Assembly: GCF_900109545.1 (NCBI RefSeq)
Contig: NZ_FOAP01000028.1
Span: 62,001-126,000, forward strand
Direction: 5' to 3'
Source of the DNA: Stigmatella aurantiaca
GTDB taxonomy: Bacteria; Myxococcota; Myxococcia; Myxococcales; Myxococcaceae
DNA: 64,000 nt
The notes beneath the pieces were generated by a model. It did not search any database and was not told the origin of the DNA. It saw only the letters and a program-made list of their open reading frames with translations. Both the position numbers and the translations under genes were made by a program. Below are positions 1-8,384 of the stretch, one piece after another; the stretch's first letter is position 1, and the number at the start of each line of letters is the position of its first letter.

Positions 1-45
1 TTTCGGAGTAACACCTCTTCGCGCCTCACCAGTCTGGGGAATCCA

Positions 46-954
46 ATGAGCAGTCACTACCCAAAGATTCGTGTCCTTGCCCAAAACGGTGAACTGCTAA
101 TCCGAGAGGGTCTTGACATCTGCTTCTACATCAATCGTCCCCATCAAGAGATAGCACAAGCCGTCATGCACTCCCTGGAGACATACATCACGCTTACCGG
201 GCCACAAGCATTGACGTGGTATGTGGACATGAACGGCGACATGCAAGCGCTCGACAGCAAGAATTGGGATCGGATCCAGACTGAACTGCTCACCGGGAGA
301 GGCGCCTATCTATGCTTGAGAGATGGTCCAGGTGGCATCGGCGAGTTTCAATTCGAATATCGAGGGAAGCCGCCGACAAAAACCAGCAGCGCCGATTGGG
401 ATAGGCCCGTATGCGTTGCCTCGTTCTGGCTTTCAACGGAGTTTCTGGAGAAACACGGTCCCGCTCAAGTGCGCGAGCTTGCATTGGCCATAGCACAACC
501 ACTGCCCTTCAACTCTGGCCATGCAGGTCTTTCTTTTAATGCATTTCTCGACCTAATCGGAGTCTCCGGAGAAATCCGCCGGTGGTGCTTCCGCTACCCG
601 GGTTTAGACATCACACACCTAGATTGTCTTTCCAGCGAACTGGGCACTCGTATCAAAGGGGTTCACTGGCTCACGTTTCTGGGTCAACCCGTTTTGGATG
701 AACTGGGTGGAGCAACGGGCCTTCGTGGTCTTTTGAAATCACCAAGCACTGAGGTCCAACCCTTGGACTCTGCACGGGTTGTGATCACACTCGGCCAATC
801 TCCAGAGGCAGGAGATATTGACCAAGGCAACACCCTGCCACAATACCGCGAGTTGGCACGGATGCTGGAGCCTTGGCTGTATCAGCACCGGCTCTGCTTC
901 AGCGACTTCACCGAAGCAGAAACCCGCCGCTGGGAGCGGCGCTTCCTCGACTGA
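46..954 (+). CDS. DUF3396/TsiV-type (type VI immunity family) protein
   Basis: Predicted cytoplasmic protein of 302 residues without signal peptide or membrane segment. The opening (PKIRVLAQNGELLIREGLDI, then FYINRPHQEI) matches what I recall of the myxobacterial DUF3396 family, renamed TsiV because one member is the immunity protein of a type VI VRR-NUC effector. Myxobacteria carry many copies, often in arrays beside toxins. The start is ATG after a GGGGA-like ribosome site. Codon use is more A/T-rich than in the core of the window, which suggests a faster-evolving or acquired gene. No toxin partner is visible downstream, and a partner upstream would lie outside the window. Family assignment is fairly secure; an immunity role here is inference. 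Confidence 0.7.
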   Translation: MSSHYPKIRVLAQNGELLIREGLDICFYINRPHQEIAQAVMHSLETYITLTGPQALTWYVDMNGDMQALDSKNWDRIQTELLTGRGAYLCLRDGPGGIGEFQFEYRGKPPTKTSSADWDRPVCVASFWLSTEFLEKHGPAQVRELALAIAQPLPFNSGHAGLSFNAFLDLIGVSGEIRRWCFRYPGLDITHLDCLSSELGTRIKGVHWLTFLGQPVLDELGGATGLRGLLKSPSTEVQPLDSARVVITLGQSPEAGDIDQGNTLPQYRELARMLEPWLYQHRLCFSDFTEAETRRWERRFLD

Positions 955-1031
955 CCTATTCTCTCCGGGCTCCCCTTGAGGAGCAATTCCTCACTCCCTA
1001 GCTTCCCTCTCCTTGAGGGGAGGGAGCAGAC
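955..1031 (+). promoter_or_regulatory. Intergenic hairpins and ribosome site before the DGT-repeat lipoprotein
   Basis: This short gap holds two GC-rich inverted segments around CTCCCCTTGAGGAG (about 975-988) and CCTCTCCTTGAGGGGAGG (about 1007-1024). The second runs into a strong purine-rich ribosome site (GGGAGGGAG) just before the ATG at 1032. They could terminate the upstream gene or fold over the ribosome site. No T-run follows either hairpin, so terminator function is uncertain. Confidence 0.3.
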
Positions 1032-2453
1032 ATGCATGTCGGGAATGGTAGTGCCCTGGTGTTGGCCTTGGTGGCGGTGGGCTGTGGTGGCATCCAGGAG
1101 CCCCCCCGTGAGGTGAAGGCTCAGGCCTGCCCTCCTGGGGTGGCGTCACGGGTCCGGGTCGTCAATCCACCTGGGAGCTCTCCCTACATCCGCCTGGAAG
1201 ACCTCACAGATGTCCAGGGGACGCTCTATTTCACCATCACCTCTCTGAGCAATGGCAGCGGCACGGTGTTGTGGCGCAGCAATGGCACGGAGACAGGCAC
1301 CTTCCAGGTGAAGGTGTTTCCAGTGGGAGTCTTCTCGGCCGGGCCCCCGACGGCAGTGGGCAACAGGCTCTTCTTCTCGCTCTATGACCAAGACGCGGGG
1401 ACGACTCAGCTCTGGGTCAGCGACGGGACTGAGAGTGGAACCCGGTTCGTCAAGGCCTTCACTCCGAGCCTCCACAGCCCCAGGCTGCGAAATGCGGCCG
1501 ACATCAACGGCCGGCTGGTCTTCTTCCTTGAGACAGAGTCGGGAAGAGAGCTGTGGAGTTCGGACGGGACGAACTCGGGCACGGTGTTGCTGGAGAACTT
1601 CACCGATCTCCTGGCGGTCTACACAAGAGATATCTTTCAGGTCGGAAACGCCTTGCTCTTCTTCCGGTCTCAAGGAGGCCCCACGACACTCTGGCGCACC
1701 GACGGCACCCAGGCGGGGACCTTCGTCCTCAAGCAGCTGGACTCGGGGAGCGTCAGCATCTGGCAGGTGGGCCGGGCAGGGAACCAAGGCCTGTTCGTCC
1801 TACGGGATGGTACGAACTACGAGGTGTGGAAGACGAACGGCACGGCCGAGGGGACCCTCCGGCTGGACACGTTCGGCGATGACGTCCAGTTGCTGGAAGG
1901 GCTGGGTTCGAAGGCCTACGTGGCCCGGTATGATCGCATCTATAGCCTCTCGCTGAGCGGCGGTGGCAGGACGCTCGTCACCACCCTGCCGCGCGACACC
2001 GAGGAGCAACTGCCCTATGTCCTGCGGGCGGTGGTCTCCGGGGATGCCATCTACTTTTCGGTGGCGCTCTGGGGCATGAGTTCCTGGCCTGTCGACGTGA
2101 GGCTTTGGGTGACGAATGGAACGGCCCAGGGGACTCGCGAGCTCCGCCGCTCAGTGGCTGGGACTGACAACACCCATTCGCCCGTGTTCGCCACTGGCGC
2201 GGGCGCCGTCCTCTTCCTCGCGAGAGCCACGGACACCACGGACCTCAGGCCTTGGTTCACCCAGGGTACGAAGGCAACAACCGGACAACTGGCGGACGTC
2301 TACGTCCCGCATATCATTGAAGCCGACCCGGACCCCTTCGTCCGCTCGGGCAGCCGCGTGTTCTTCCCCGCCACCGACGACACAGGCTTGGAACAGCTCT
2401 GGTCCGTGCCAGCCACGTTCACCTGCCCGCCAGGGGTGACCGAGCCGCTGTAG
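1032..2453 (+). CDS. Lipoprotein with ELWxxDGTxxGT repeats
   Basis: Predicted exported lipoprotein of 473 residues. The N-terminus is a short signal peptide ending in a lipobox-like VAVGC (Cys about residue 18-19). The rest is built from repeats of about 45-50 residues with a recurring LW-S/T-DGT-x-x-GT core (ELWSSDGTNSGT, LWRTDGTQAGT, VWKTNGTAEGT, LWVTNGTAQGT). These proteins are common in myxobacteria and are expected to form a beta-propeller-like fold on the cell surface; ligand and function are unknown. The 3' end (2300-2453) is overlapped on the opposite strand by the tail of the duplicated kinase-domain gene. A strong GGAGGGAG ribosome site precedes the ATG. Confidence 0.75.
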   Translation: MHVGNGSALVLALVAVGCGGIQEPPREVKAQACPPGVASRVRVVNPPGSSPYIRLEDLTDVQGTLYFTITSLSNGSGTVLWRSNGTETGTFQVKVFPVGVFSAGPPTAVGNRLFFSLYDQDAGTTQLWVSDGTESGTRFVKAFTPSLHSPRLRNAADINGRLVFFLETESGRELWSSDGTNSGTVLLENFTDLLAVYTRDIFQVGNALLFFRSQGGPTTLWRTDGTQAGTFVLKQLDSGSVSIWQVGRAGNQGLFVLRDGTNYEVWKTNGTAEGTLRLDTFGDDVQLLEGLGSKAYVARYDRIYSLSLSGGGRTLVTTLPRDTEEQLPYVLRAVVSGDAIYFSVALWGMSSWPVDVRLWVTNGTAQGTRELRRSVAGTDNTHSPVFATGAGAVLFLARATDTTDLRPWFTQGTKATTGQLADVYVPHIIEADPDPFVRSGSRVFFPATDDTGLEQLWSVPATFTCPPGVTEPL

Positions 2454-2875
2454 TCCCGGCCAAGATTCATTGAGGTGTTGGGCCGCTCGGGTGCAATCAC
2501 TGGCACGTAACAAAACCCCTTCCACTCGTATCCTTCGCTTCCACAAGGGGGAGTGACCGTTCCAACCTGCACCCAGCAAGCCTTGCTAACCTCCACTTCC
2601 CACTTCGGACGGCAAGGCGCTCGTTTCTGTCCTTTGAGCGGCCCCTTGGGCATATCAAGTGCCACGCCCTGCCAAGAATCTCCCAACTCGACGTAACCCG
2701 GTCTGGTGGTGGGAGCTATCTCCACGGACGCATCCGCCACCCCTACCCTTCCTGCGTCTTCCAAACCTGCCTCGGCTCCGAACGTCCAAGAGCCATTGGG
2801 AATGTATCGCGCAACGGGCGCCATCAAAAGGCAAGCCAGCAGCGCAGTTCCAATCTGAATGCACCGAGTTAGCAT
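2300..2875 (-). CDS. Duplicated kinase C-terminal domain protein, frameshift-extended
   Basis: Predicted protein of 191 residues. Residues 1-138 are a second copy of the membrane segment plus C-terminal domain of the kinase encoded immediately upstream; shared strings include ARYIP, EDAGRVG, PLKGQKRAPCRPK and FCYVPVIA. The copy keeps a hydrophobic stretch (about residues 6-22) and the four cysteines of that domain, but no kinase domain. Its ATG overlaps the kinase stop codon (TAATG), so translation is probably coupled. Where the kinase ends at PNTSDEP, this copy has lost one base, so the frame runs on for about 52 residues antisense to the lipoprotein gene at 1032. That extension probably has no function. 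It could act as a free sensor or decoy subunit for the kinase, or be decaying. Confidence 0.6.
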   Translation of the reverse strand: MLTRCIQIGTALLACLLMAPVARYIPNGSWTFGAEAGLEDAGRVGVADASVEIAPTTRPGYVELGDSWQGVALDMPKGPLKGQKRAPCRPKWEVEVSKACWVQVGTVTPPCGSEGYEWKGFCYVPVIAPERPNTSMNLGRDYSGSVTPGGQVNVAGTDQSCSKPVSSVAGKNTRLPERTKGSGSASMICGT

Positions 2876-4266
2876 TAGGGTTCATCCGAGGTGTTGGGCC
2901 TTTCACGTGCAATTACTGGCACATAACAGAAGCCCTTCCACTCGAACCAATCGTTTCCACAAGGGGGAGAGACCGTTCCGACTTGCACCCAGCAGGCTCG
3001 ACTGATTTCCACTTCCCCCTTTGGACGGCAGGGCGCCCGCTTTTGTCCTTTGAGCGGCTCCTTGGGCATATCGAGTGCCACGCTCTGCCAGGAGTTTCTC
3101 TCCTCAACGTGCTCCAGTCTTGCGATGGGTACCGTTTCTACGGCCGCATCCGCCAGCCCGACTCTTCCTGCGTCTTCCTGGCCTGCATCAGCCACGGGCT
3201 TCAATGCCCCATCGGGAATGTATCGCGCCGAAAGAGCCACCAAGAGGTAAGCCAGCAGCACCACCCCCGCCGGAATGATCAGGGCCAGCCCCCTCCAGGG
3301 GGGCGCTGTACCGAATGGGGATAAGACAGGAATGGTGGGCGCCGAGTGATCCACCGGGCCGTTCAAGGGGAGGTCTGCGGCCATCACCGCCCCCGCTGCG
3401 GCCTGCTCCAATACTTTGGCCCACGCGTGCGCCTCCCCCCGCTTCCCGGGCGCGTCCGCCAGCATCCGTTCGATGAACCCCGACAGCTCCACGCTCACCC
3501 GCCGGTTCAGGGCGTGTGCTGGAGCTCTCACCCACCGGGCAGCGTTCCTCCTGGCTTGTTTCGCCTCCAGGTCCGTTCCCGGCGGGGGATACTCTCCCGT
3601 CACCAGCCGGTACGCCGTCACCCCCAGCGCGTAGATGTCGTCCCCGGTGCCCGCCTCGTATGCCCTGCCCTCCTTGCGCTGCGCCCACAGGTGTCTCAGC
3701 GCCTGCGGGCTCCGGTAGGGCCTCGTTCCCGGCGCCAGCGGCCCCTCCGTCAGCGCCTTCGCCCCCGCGTAGGTCCCGCACCCGAAGTCCATCAACCACA
3801 CCTGCCCCCCGGGCCCCACCAGCACGTTGTCCCCCTTCACGTCCCGGTGCAGCCCCTTCGCCCCGTGCGTGGCCTCCAGCGCCCCGGACAGCCGCGCCAG
3901 CACCTGAAGCACCTGCCTTGAGTTGGGGCTGCTCAGCCTGCCCCATTCGTACAGCGGCATCCCCTCCACCCACTCCATCACCAGGTACGGGTACGGCAGG
4001 TTCCACATCCCCCCGCACCACTCGCCCTGGTCCAGCAGCCTTGGGACCCCCGGGTGGCGGATGCGCGACAGCAGCTGTGCCTCGCGCTCGAAGCGCTCAT
4101 CCCGAGGGTGCAGCGCCAGCTTCAGCGCCACCTCCTCCCCCTCCTCGGGGCCCGCCCGCACCGCCCGGTACACCACCCCATAGGTGCCCCGGCCTCCCCG
4201 GCCTGTCAGTCGCCAGGGGCCCAGCAACGTGCCGGGGCCGAGGGCATCGGGGGACTCTTCTTCCAT
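2875..4266 (-). CDS. Membrane-anchored Ser/Thr protein kinase
   Basis: Eukaryotic-like Ser/Thr kinase of 463 residues. The kinase domain spans about residues 15-290: a glycine loop (GRGGRGTYGVVYRA), an invariant Lys in VALKLAL, the catalytic loop HRDVKGDN and the Mg-binding DFG in LMDFGCG, so it should be active. One membrane segment follows at about 325-347, then an outside domain of about 115 residues with four conserved Cys (APCRPK, ACWVQV, PPCG, FCYVP) that probably form two disulfides and sense something outside the membrane. The APE motif is diverged to RSPQAL. The next gene downstream is a translationally coupled duplicate of the membrane and sensor part. Start ATG has a GGAG ribosome site. 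Substrate unknown. Confidence 0.85.
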   Translation of the reverse strand: MEEESPDALGPGTLLGPWRLTGRGGRGTYGVVYRAVRAGPEEGEEVALKLALHPRDERFEREAQLLSRIRHPGVPRLLDQGEWCGGMWNLPYPYLVMEWVEGMPLYEWGRLSSPNSRQVLQVLARLSGALEATHGAKGLHRDVKGDNVLVGPGGQVWLMDFGCGTYAGAKALTEGPLAPGTRPYRSPQALRHLWAQRKEGRAYEAGTGDDIYALGVTAYRLVTGEYPPPGTDLEAKQARRNAARWVRAPAHALNRRVSVELSGFIERMLADAPGKRGEAHAWAKVLEQAAAGAVMAADLPLNGPVDHSAPTIPVLSPFGTAPPWRGLALIIPAGVVLLAYLLVALSARYIPDGALKPVADAGQEDAGRVGLADAAVETVPIARLEHVEERNSWQSVALDMPKEPLKGQKRAPCRPKGEVEISRACWVQVGTVSPPCGNDWFEWKGFCYVPVIARERPNTSDEP

Positions 4267-4358
4267 GGCATGTCTCCAGGCGCGGGCCGCTCATCTGCCC
4301 GCACCCTACGCCTTGAGTCCCTCTGTGTCAGCACCCCCTCTTGGGTAGTGCTCCCGGG

Positions 4359-4376
4359 CCCCTGAGTCCTCAGGGG
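4359..4376. terminator. Palindromic hairpin at the end of the kinase-STAND-SUMF1 gene
   Basis: CCCCTGAG-TC-CTCAGGGG is a perfect inverted repeat with 8-base arms. It overlaps the stop codon (4370-4372) of the giant kinase gene on the minus strand and precedes the smaller kinase gene. It could end transcription or attenuate read-through. There is no T-run, so a role as terminator is inferred from position and stability only. Confidence 0.4.
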
Positions 4377-7300
4377 GAGAACGAGGCACAAACCCGCACG
4401 CCAATCGCGGCGTCGCGCGCCGTCGGGTCTCCCACGGAGATGTTCGCGATGTGTGCGCCAAACGAGTCGTAGTACCAGGCGCCGCCCCGGAGCACGACGC
4501 GCCCGAACTCCGGCGTGGTCGACCGGGTGATTTCAAAGGCATTGCCCGCCACGTCCTCTAACCCGAACGGGCTCACCGTCGCCGGATAGGAGCCCACGGC
4601 GTCGGGCCCGAAGGCCGTGGGCTGCCGGTCATAGGTCGTGTCGATGTTGGCGTCGTCGGGCTGCAGCTGGTCCCCATGGGGATAGCGGCGGCCATCGGCG
4701 CCCCGGGCCGCGTACTCCCATTCATTCTGGCTGCACAGGCGCGCGCCGGGCAGCCGCCCCGAGCGGTCCAGCCAGTAGAAGTAGCCCACCAGGTCCTCGG
4801 CGGAGACGCCGGACAGGGGGAACTGGCGCCAGTCCGCCGTGTTTCGCACCGTCCGCCCCGGATACCGGAACGTCTCTCCCTCCTTCGCCGAGAAGACATC
4901 CTCGGGCGACCGGTAGAAGGAGAAGACCCACCCCACCCCGGGTTGATGCCTCAAGGTCACGGCCCCCGTGGAGCTGAAGCGGGGCTGTTCGAGCAGCCGC
5001 CGCACGGGGGCATCCGCGGGCAGGGCATTGAGATAGGCCAGCCAGTCCCCGAACGTCACCTCCCGCTGCCCAATCACATACCCCTCGGTGAGACAGAACC
5101 GGTGCAGCGGAGGGCTGAGCATGAAGACCCGCACCTCCTCGGGCTCGGCGCTGCCCTGCAGGAAACAGCCCGGAGGGATGTAGACATGGCCCGCAGGGAC
5201 CTCGGTGGGGAGCGTGAGGCGGACCTGCTCACGGGCGCCGTGCTCCAGGCGCAGCGGCAGCCGCACCGGCACGCGGCCCGGCGCCGTGATTTGCAGCAGA
5301 TAGGAGCCCTCGGGCAGGAGCAGTCCCAAGAGGGGCGTCTGGCCCCAGCGGCGGCTCCCCGGCACGGGCTCGCGGTGCAGCGTCCCCTGCACCTGGGTAT
5401 ACCGCTCGACTTCCACGTGGGCACCGGGAGGCTCCGTCACGAGCATGAGCTCCGCGGGGGCCTGGAGCCGCTTGAGCCACGCCTCTCCACTCTGCCCAGC
5501 GCCGGTCACCTGCGCCAGGCGCCGGAGCCACTCGCTGTGCTCACGCCGCTGGTGGAAGCGCTCGGCGAGGAGCACCTGCTCATAGACAACCTCCGCGATG
5601 AGCCCGCGCGTGTCCCCATCCCCGCGATCGCGATCGAGCGCCTTCTGGAGAAGTTGGCCCGCGTGGGAAAAGGCCCCCTCGGCCTGCTCCCGCAGCGAGA
5701 GGGCCTCGGCCCATCGCCGCTCGGCGGCGGCCCTGCGGCCATGAGGGCCCGGCAAGGTCTCGGTCCCCGAGGACGGAGAAGGCCGGCCGTCGAACAGCGC
5801 CAGCGCCTCCTCGCGGCGCGCCCGGGCCTGCTGCGCGAGGGAACGGCCCACCGCGAGCCCTTCCCCCGCCTGCCGTACCTGGGCGTCGACGAAACGCGTG
5901 TCCTCCAGGTACGTCTGCAGGCGAAGGCCGCCATAGGAGGCGGCAACGGCCAGGGGAACCGCGAGCACGGCCAGCCGGCGGCCCCACCGCTGGCGTGTCA
6001 CGGCACCCCGGGAGGCCGCCAGGAAGGTCCGCTCGCGCGGCCCCAGGGAGGCAAGCTCGAGCAGGGACGCCTCATCGAGCTGACGCTGGCCCCAGAGTGC
6101 CTCCCGGGCGTGCCGCAGGCGTTCCCACTCCGCGCTCGCCACCTCGAGCCGCTTGCGCACCGCGCGGTGTCCAATCCCATCGTCCAGCCAGCCCCGGAGC
6201 GTGCCCCAGCTTTCGATGAGGGAGTCATGGGCCAGCTCGCAGCGCGGCTGCCCCCCCGCCATGCGCGTGTGTAGGAGACGGCCTTCGATGAGCGCCCGCA
6301 GGGCGGCCTGGGACGCCTCATCCCCGGCACGGGTGAGCTCCGCCTCGCTCCGCTCGATGCGTGTGCCCTCCTCCGTGACGAGCTGGAGGAGCAGGCGCCG
6401 CGCCGCCTCGCGCTCAGGAACACTCAGGCGCGCGAGCACCTCGTCCGCATGCCGGGACAGCGCGCCCGCCACGCCCCCCATCGCGTCGAGCGCCTCCCGG
6501 GTGATGCGGCCTTGCGCCGGGTTGCGCCGCTCCCACAGCTCGGCGAGCGCGAACTGGAGCGGGGGCAGGCTTCCCACCCCGTGCGCCGTGGACTCGACGA
6601 GCATCTGGACGAACTCACCGGACTCGAAGGCCACCCCCCGGCTGCGCGCGGGACCGACGATGGCCTCGCGCACCGCCTCGGGCGGCATGGGCCGGAGAAT
6701 GTAGAGCGCCCGCTCGGCCTCTTCCCCCAGGCCCGGCAACGCGCACAGGCGCGTCAGGAAGTCGCCGCGCACCGTCAGCAGGACGCGCACCCCCCGCGAG
6801 GGCAGGGCCAGCTCCCCGAGGATGCGGGCGAAATGGGCCGCCTGGGCGGGCTCGGAGAGGGTGATGAGCTCCTCAAGCTGATCGACGAAGAGGACCAGGC
6901 CCCGCCCCTCCTGGTGGGCCTCGCGCAGCGTCCGTCCCAACCACGCGGGCGCGTCCGCGAACGTGGTGGCGAGCTCTGCCTCCCCGAGCCCCAGGACCGG
7001 CGCGAGCTCGGCGGCCAGGGCATCGAGCGGGCGGCGGCCGGGCCACATCGTGAGGATGATTCGCTCACGGGCCCCTCCCAACATCCCAGCGTCCACCCGG
7101 GGCAGCACGCCCGCGCGGCACAGCGAGGACTTGCCCGTCCCCGAGTCTCCGGCGACGAGCACCAGCGGCCGGTGGCGAAGGCGCTCGAGCACCGCGTGAA
7201 TGTCGGCATCGCGTCCGAAAAAGAGGGCCCGGTGCTCGGCCTCGAAGGGCGCCAGGCCCCGGTAGGGATTGCTGTCCCCCAGGGGAACCGGGGCGCTGAT

Positions 7301-8335
7301 CCGTTCGAGGCGTTCGAGCGCCTCACAGAGCGCCTCGGCCGAGGCGAAGCGCTCGAGCGGGTCATGGGCGAGGCACCGGGCGATGATCGCGGAGAAGTCC
7401 GGATCCAGCTCGGGTCCGCCTCCCGCCCGCGGAGCCGCCTCCTCCGGTCCGGGGGGCGAGGCCCGGGGAAGCGCTCCCGTGCACAGCTCGTGGAGCAGGA
7501 CGCCCAGGGCATAGAGGTCACTTCGAGGGGTCGCGGGAGCCCGCTCCAGCAGCTCGGGCGCCATGTAGGGCCGCGTCCCCACGACGAGGTGCGGGCGGGA
7601 AGACGGGCCGGACACCCCAGGCCCAAAGCGCTCGGCCAGACCAAAGTCGAGCAGCTTCACCTCGCCGTCCCGGGTGACGAAGGCATTGGAGGGCTTGAGG
7701 TCCCGGTGGAGCACGCCCTGGCGATGGGCCGCCGCGAGCCCCCGGGCCAGGCCGACGCCGAGCGTCAACACCCGGCGCCAGGGCACCGGCAGGGGCAGCT
7801 CCGCGAGGCTCTGGCCAATCACGTACTCCGAAACGATGTACGGATGCCCGCTCACCTCCCCCACGCGAAACACAGTGACAACGTTTGGATGCTGCAACCG
7901 GGCAATCGCGCGGGCCTCGGTGTCGAAGTAGGAACGGACCCAGGGGTCGGGCTGACCGGAGGCAATGAATTTCACCGCGACGTGCCGATCCAGCGACGTG
8001 TCGTGCGCCAGGTAGACAATGCCCATGCCGCCGCGGCCGAGTTCACGCTCGAGGCGGAACTCGTCGAACACGAGGGGCGGCTCCCAGACATGCCCCGGTG
8101 GCTCCGAGAGGGCACTGGCGGCGCCGGACCGTAGTGGGTTGACCGGCACCCCCTCCAGGCCCCCGCGAGACACCGAGGCGAGGAGGGTCCGGCAGGCCTC
8201 ACACCCTGCGGCGTGCTGGTGAACCAAGGCCAATGCCTCGTCCGGCAACCGGCCATCCAGCAGGTCGATCAAAACATCGTCGGTCAAGCACTCGGATGCG
8301 CTCAATCCATTGTCGAGGGAGGAGAACGGACGCAT
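4370..8335 (-). CDS. Ser/Thr kinase-nSTAND ATPase-PEGA-SUMF1 fusion with zinc-finger N-terminus
   Basis: Large signalling fusion of about 1321 residues. In order: a short HC2-like zinc motif (HxxAxxCxxC, about residues 40-55) as in anti-sigma factors; a Ser/Thr kinase domain (about 85-345; GRGGMGIVYLA, VAVKF, HRDLKPSN, DFGLAE, YMAPELL); a STAND-type ATPase beginning PYRGLAPFE with Walker A GDSGTGKSS and Walker B-like VLFVDQLEEL; a membrane segment (about 800-820); a helical region; a PEGA-like beta domain; and a C-terminal formylglycine-generating-enzyme/SUMF1-type domain (YIPPG, NEWEYAARG, VAGNAFEIT, LRGGAWY). I chose ATG at 8335 rather than 8422 because the zinc finger follows directly and the longer form would overlap the divergent sigma gene. 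It probably controls that sigma factor. Confidence 0.85.
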   Translation of the reverse strand: MRPFSSLDNGLSASECLTDDVLIDLLDGRLPDEALALVHQHAAGCEACRTLLASVSRGGLEGVPVNPLRSGAASALSEPPGHVWEPPLVFDEFRLERELGRGGMGIVYLAHDTSLDRHVAVKFIASGQPDPWVRSYFDTEARAIARLQHPNVVTVFRVGEVSGHPYIVSEYVIGQSLAELPLPVPWRRVLTLGVGLARGLAAAHRQGVLHRDLKPSNAFVTRDGEVKLLDFGLAERFGPGVSGPSSRPHLVVGTRPYMAPELLERAPATPRSDLYALGVLLHELCTGALPRASPPGPEEAAPRAGGGPELDPDFSAIIARCLAHDPLERFASAEALCEALERLERISAPVPLGDSNPYRGLAPFEAEHRALFFGRDADIHAVLERLRHRPLVLVAGDSGTGKSSLCRAGVLPRVDAGMLGGARERIILTMWPGRRPLDALAAELAPVLGLGEAELATTFADAPAWLGRTLREAHQEGRGLVLFVDQLEELITLSEPAQAAHFARILGELALPSRGVRVLLTVRGDFLTRLCALPGLGEEAERALYILRPMPPEAVREAIVGPARSRGVAFESGEFVQMLVESTAHGVGSLPPLQFALAELWERRNPAQGRITREALDAMGGVAGALSRHADEVLARLSVPEREAARRLLLQLVTEEGTRIERSEAELTRAGDEASQAALRALIEGRLLHTRMAGGQPRCELAHDSLIESWGTLRGWLDDGIGHRAVRKRLEVASAEWERLRHAREALWGQRQLDEASLLELASLGPRERTFLAASRGAVTRQRWGRRLAVLAVPLAVAASYGGLRLQTYLEDTRFVDAQVRQAGEGLAVGRSLAQQARARREEALALFDGRPSPSSGTETLPGPHGRRAAAERRWAEALSLREQAEGAFSHAGQLLQKALDRDRGDGDTRGLIAEVVYEQVLLAERFHQRREHSEWLRRLAQVTGAGQSGEAWLKRLQAPAELMLVTEPPGAHVEVERYTQVQGTLHREPVPGSRRWGQTPLLGLLLPEGSYLLQITAPGRVPVRLPLRLEHGAREQVRLTLPTEVPAGHVYIPPGCFLQGSAEPEEVRVFMLSPPLHRFCLTEGYVIGQREVTFGDWLAYLNALPADAPVRRLLEQPRFSSTGAVTLRHQPGVGWVFSFYRSPEDVFSAKEGETFRYPGRTVRNTADWRQFPLSGVSAEDLVGYFYWLDRSGRLPGARLCSQNEWEYAARGADGRRYPHGDQLQPDDANIDTTYDRQPTAFGPDAVGSYPATVSPFGLEDVAGNAFEITRSTTPEFGRVVLRGGAWYYDSFGAHIANISVGDPTARDAAIGVRVCASFSP

Positions 8336-8384
8336 GGGTTCGAGGCGTTGAAGGCCTCGCGGAGCACATGGTACAGGAACGCCC
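8336..8384. promoter_or_regulatory. Divergent promoter region between the fusion kinase and sigma-factor genes
   Basis: Only about 50 bases separate the chosen starts of the kinase fusion (minus) and the sigma factor (plus), so both promoters must lie in or overlap this gap and the neighbouring coding starts. I could not pick convincing -35/-10 elements. The sigma factor may recognise its own sites here. Confidence 0.35.

Noticed and set aside
4676-8134. Plus-strand open frames opposite the kinase-STAND-SUMF1 gene
   Set aside because: They have no domains, while the minus-strand frame shows ordered kinase, ATPase and SUMF1 motifs.
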